A stretch of 7,634 bases of DNA from DASWUZ01 sp036401395 (GTDB lineage Bacteria > Acidobacteriota > Terriglobia > Terriglobales > Acidobacteriaceae), in assembly GCA_036401395.1 (NCBI GenBank), contig DASWUZ010000149.1:1-7634 (forward strand), given 5' to 3'. The translations under genes were made by a program, and so were the position numbers. How positions within the stretch are numbered: the first letter of the stretch is position 1; each line of letters opens with the position of its first letter. Positions 5,792 through 7,634 of this stretch are shown here, one piece after another. Under the pieces are notes generated by a model. It had not been told where the DNA came from and made no database searches. It saw nothing but the letters and a program-made list of their open reading frames with translations.

Positions 5792-7060
5792 TCAAGGATA
5801 TACAGTCAGCCTGAACACCACTCCGTTGCTGAAGCCGTCGCCGCCCCCGACGGTGCCATAGAGGTTGATCTCTTTGCCCTGCGGCGATTCGTGAAGCACT
5901 AGAGTCTGGCCCGCAGGCATTCCCCCGTCTGACTGCGCCTGGAAACTGTACAGCACGGTCTCTTTGCCGGTCGTGGTGTTGTACTCGAATACGACTCCGT
6001 TGTCGCGAGTGCCGCCGAAGGTGGTTGTGCCGTAGAGGTTGCCCGCGGAGTCCTGGACCAGACCTCCCTCGGGCGACACCCCGTCCGAAAAGGGGCTTGG
6101 GATGCCATAGCTGAAGTCGTGCAGCACTCGAAACTTGCCTTTTGTATCCAGCTCAAACAACACGCCAAATACTTGATAGTGGCCATACTCGCCGCCCAGA
6201 GCCGTTGTCCCAAAGAGGTTGCCCTGCTTGTCCAGGAGGACAGGCGCGGCGGGATCTGCTCCGTCTGCTCCCCCGGTGAAGGTGTGAAGCACGGTCTCCT
6301 TGCCGGCCGGGTCCACCTTGAAAACTACTCCGCAACCAAATCCACATACCTTTAAGTCACCGCCTGCGGGAGTGGTGCCATAGAGGTTTCCCTGTTGATC
6401 CATGAACAGCTCTGTGTAGGGCTGCCCCCCGTCCGCCCCACCCGTAAAGCTGTATAGCACTGTCTCCTTGCCGGTGGGATCCACTTTGAAAGCGACTCCC
6501 TGCCCGAAAGCGCCGCCGCCCGCGGTGGTGCCGTAGAGGTTGCCCGCCTGGTCCCGGACCAGACCTGACACACCGGTGAACAACCCTGGTCCCCCGTCCG
6601 CCCCGCCAGTGAAGCTGTAAAGAACTGTCTCCTTGTTGGCCGGGTCCAGCTTGAAAACCACTCCGTGCCCGAAAAGGCCACCGGATGGCCTGGTGCCGTA
6701 GAGATTCCCTTGCTGGTCGCCGACCAGACGCGAGGAGGAACCACCTCCGCCGTCGGCGCCACCCGTGAAGCTGTAGAGCACGGTCTCCTTGTTGGCCAGG
6801 TTGAGCTTAAAAACCACTCCGCACCCGCCCGGGAAGCTCACGTTGCACACGCCGCCGCCACCAGCGGCGGTGGTGCCGTAGAGAATGCCTGCCTTGTCTT
6901 GAATCAGGCCGCCGGGGTTTGCTCCGTCTGCCCCGCCGGGAAACGTGTAGATGGTGGTAAAGACCGATGCTGGTTGCGCGGTTAGTTGGGTGGAAAGTGT
7001 CAGGGCAGCGACTGTTGAACAGGCGATGGTGATCGCCAATGAGAATGATCTGGATTTCAT
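5792..7060 (-). CDS. Secreted GloVer-type tandem-repeat protein (422 aa, seven repeats)
   Basis: The protein is a Sec signal peptide (residues 1-28, MKSRSFSLAITIACSTVAAL, ending around TAQ) followed by seven units of about 50-60 residues. Each unit has the pattern TVLYSFTGGADGG, a variable stretch, D-x-x-GNLYGTT, GG, then GVVFKLDPxxKE. This is the TIGR03803 (Gloeo_Verruco) repeat, named choice-of-anchor tandem repeat GloVer-containing protein in databases and common in Acidobacteriota, Verrucomicrobiota and cyanobacteria. Its function is unknown. Seven short beta-rich units suggest a seven-bladed beta-propeller, which is an inference. No C-terminal sorting signal follows the last repeat (ends RLTVYP), so the protein is probably released or held by its own fold. 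The frame extends to a TTG at 7087, but the ATG at 7060-7058 has GAGGAG four bases upstream and starts directly on the signal peptide. Confidence 0.9.
   Translation of the reverse strand: MKSRSFSLAITIACSTVAALTLSTQLTAQPASVFTTIYTFPGGADGANPGGLIQDKAGILYGTTAAGGGGVCNVSFPGGCGVVFKLNLANKETVLYSFTGGADGGGGSSSRLVGDQQGNLYGTRPSGGLFGHGVVFKLDPANKETVLYSFTGGADGGPGLFTGVSGLVRDQAGNLYGTTAGGGAFGQGVAFKVDPTGKETVLYSFTGGADGGQPYTELFMDQQGNLYGTTPAGGDLKVCGFGCGVVFKVDPAGKETVLHTFTGGADGADPAAPVLLDKQGNLFGTTALGGEYGHYQVFGVLFELDTKGKFRVLHDFSYGIPSPFSDGVSPEGGLVQDSAGNLYGTTTFGGTRDNGVVFEYNTTTGKETVLYSFQAQSDGGMPAGQTLVLHESPQGKEINLYGTVGGGDGFSNGVVFRLTVYP
5795..6964 (-). repeat. Seven tandem protein-level GloVer repeats
   Basis: Repeat boundaries in residues of the 422-aa protein are about 33-92, 93-144, 145-199, 200-255, 256-310, 311-367 and 368-422. 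Units 2, 3 and 4 begin with the identical TVLYSFTGGADGG and are close at DNA level too, pointing to duplication within the gene. Units 6 and 7 are more divergent. Units 1 and 4 carry an enlarged loop before GVVFK with two cysteines each (C72/C80 and C239/C243). Confidence 0.85.
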
Positions 7061-7064
7061 GTTG

Positions 7065-7070
7065 CTCCTC
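7065..7070 (-). promoter_or_regulatory. Ribosome binding site of the GloVer-repeat gene
   Basis: GAGGAG on the minus strand, four bases before the ATG at 7060-7058. It decides in favour of this start over the TTG at 7087, which has no comparable signal. Confidence 0.7.
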
Positions 7071-7092
7071 TGGGTGCCGGGGGGCAATGCGC

Positions 7093-7117
7093 CCTGACTG
7101 CGATACGACCTGTCAGG
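7093..7117 (-). promoter_or_regulatory. Weak inverted repeat upstream of the GloVer-repeat gene
   Basis: CCTGAC (7093-7098) and GTCAGG (7112-7117) are reverse complements 13 bases apart, 33 bases upstream of the start codon. It could be a leader hairpin or protein-binding site, but a six-base match has little weight. No clear promoter boxes were found in 7118-7200. Confidence 0.2.
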
Positions 7118-7234
7118 CCGAAACCGGCAGAAGTACGCTTTCCGCTAAAGTTACTTTGGTGTAGCGGTGAGGACTATATCACACAAGGGTTGATTTTAGG
7201 GATTCTTTCAGAGGTGCCAACCTAACGCGGACGC

Positions 7235-7266
7235 CCTGGCGCGGCCAGGCGCCGGGCTAGCGCCTG
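7235..7266 (-). terminator. Two overlapping GC-rich hairpins after the DinB-family gene
   Basis: CAGGCGC (7246-7252) pairs perfectly with GCGCCTG (7260-7266) over a seven-base loop. CCTGGC (7235-7240) pairs perfectly with GCCAGG (7244-7249) over a three-base loop. They share bases 7246-7249, so only one can form fully at a time. On the minus strand they start seven bases after the DinB-family stop, where a terminator or 3' end protector is expected. No T-run follows, so intrinsic termination is not assured. Confidence 0.4.
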
Positions 7267-7273
7267 AGGCCGG

Positions 7274-7634
7274 TTATTTGGGAGGCGACCATTGTTCGTC
7301 GGCGGAGGGGCCGTAGAGCGCCGGAACAGGGATGTCGTTGAGCCGCAGGTAGACCCCGAGCTGGGCCACGTGATGGACCATGTGGTTGAAGAACATCTGC
7401 CGAAAGGCCAGGGAGCGGGGTCCTTTGGAGATGACGATTTCGCCGAAGGTGAATGGCCAGGGGGCCGTCATGTGATCGTCGGATGCGGAGGCAAGGGCGG
7501 CGCGGCAGGCTGCCACTCCTTCGTCGAATTGTTTGAGGGCGGCCTCGCGGGAGACAAATATGAGGGAGCTTTGCTTCCGCTTAGAGTTGGCCATGTCCAT
7601 GCCTTCGTCTTCAAGGATGTAAAGGCCGAAGTAG
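7274..7634 (-). CDS. DinB-family protein, C-terminal part (gene runs off the right edge)
   Basis: The frame is open from the window edge without a stop, and the residues before the first ATG (YFGLYILEDEG) fit the middle of a DinB-like four-helix bundle. The true start therefore lies outside the window, and about 119 residues of an expected 160-170 are seen. The C-terminus reads REAALKQFDEGVAACRAALA, then SKGPRSLAFRQMFFNHMVHH, VAQLGVYLRLNDIPVPALYG and PSADEQW. These match the DinB/YfiT-like group seen in many soil bacteria. The histidine pair in NHMVHHVAQ is the family's metal-binding position in the third helix; the first-helix histidine is off the window. DinB-like proteins are metal-binding and some are thiol transferases, but this member's activity is unknown. 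No neighbour suggests a role. Confidence 0.88.
   Translation of the reverse strand, partial: YFGLYILEDEGMDMANSKRKQSSLIFVSREAALKQFDEGVAACRAALASASDDHMTAPWPFTFGEIVISKGPRSLAFRQMFFNHMVHHVAQLGVYLRLNDIPVPALYGPSADEQWSPPK

Noticed and set aside
6119..6985. Shadow frames on both strands across the GloVer gene
   Set aside because: They arise from the periodic repeat DNA; the repeat pattern is coherent only in the annotated minus-strand frame.

Overview
The window looks like a chromosomal segment of a soil-type Acidobacteriota (Terriglobia such as Granulicella, Edaphobacter or Terriglobus). This is inferred from the gene content: a futalosine-pathway menaquinone gene, a GloVer-repeat secreted protein, a DinB-like protein and several secreted small proteins in high-GC DNA. 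No rRNA or other decisive phylogenetic marker is present.

Layout, left to right. The minus strand carries the N-terminal 321 codons of the helicase RecG (1-964, running off the left edge). Next come a secreted protein of unknown function (1134-1835), a 357-base stretch with no convincing gene (1836-2192), a secreted SgcJ/EcaC-type NTF2-fold protein (2193-2687), a four-helix membrane protein fused to a C-terminal SET domain (2748-3740) and the radical-SAM aminofutalosine synthase MqnE (3811-4989). Diverging from mqnE on the plus strand is a cupin with a twin-arginine-type leader (5094-5675). Converging on it from the right is a secreted seven-repeat GloVer protein (minus, 5792-7060). The right edge holds the C-terminal part of a DinB-family protein (minus, 7274 to beyond 7634).

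mqnE, the SET gene and the NTF2-fold gene lie head to tail with gaps of about 60-70 bases, so read-through transcription is possible, but nothing shows that they share a function. The cupin is translated away from mqnE, and the two share a 104-base control region. No CRISPR array, insertion sequence, tRNA or integrase is visible.

No clearly new multi-gene system is evident. The strongest leads are the membrane-anchored SET protein, which has an altered NHS motif and lower GC than mqnE, and a hairpin plus short T-run directly before the cupin's ribosome binding site. The seven-repeat secreted protein, with cysteine pairs in two matching loops, is a further lead.
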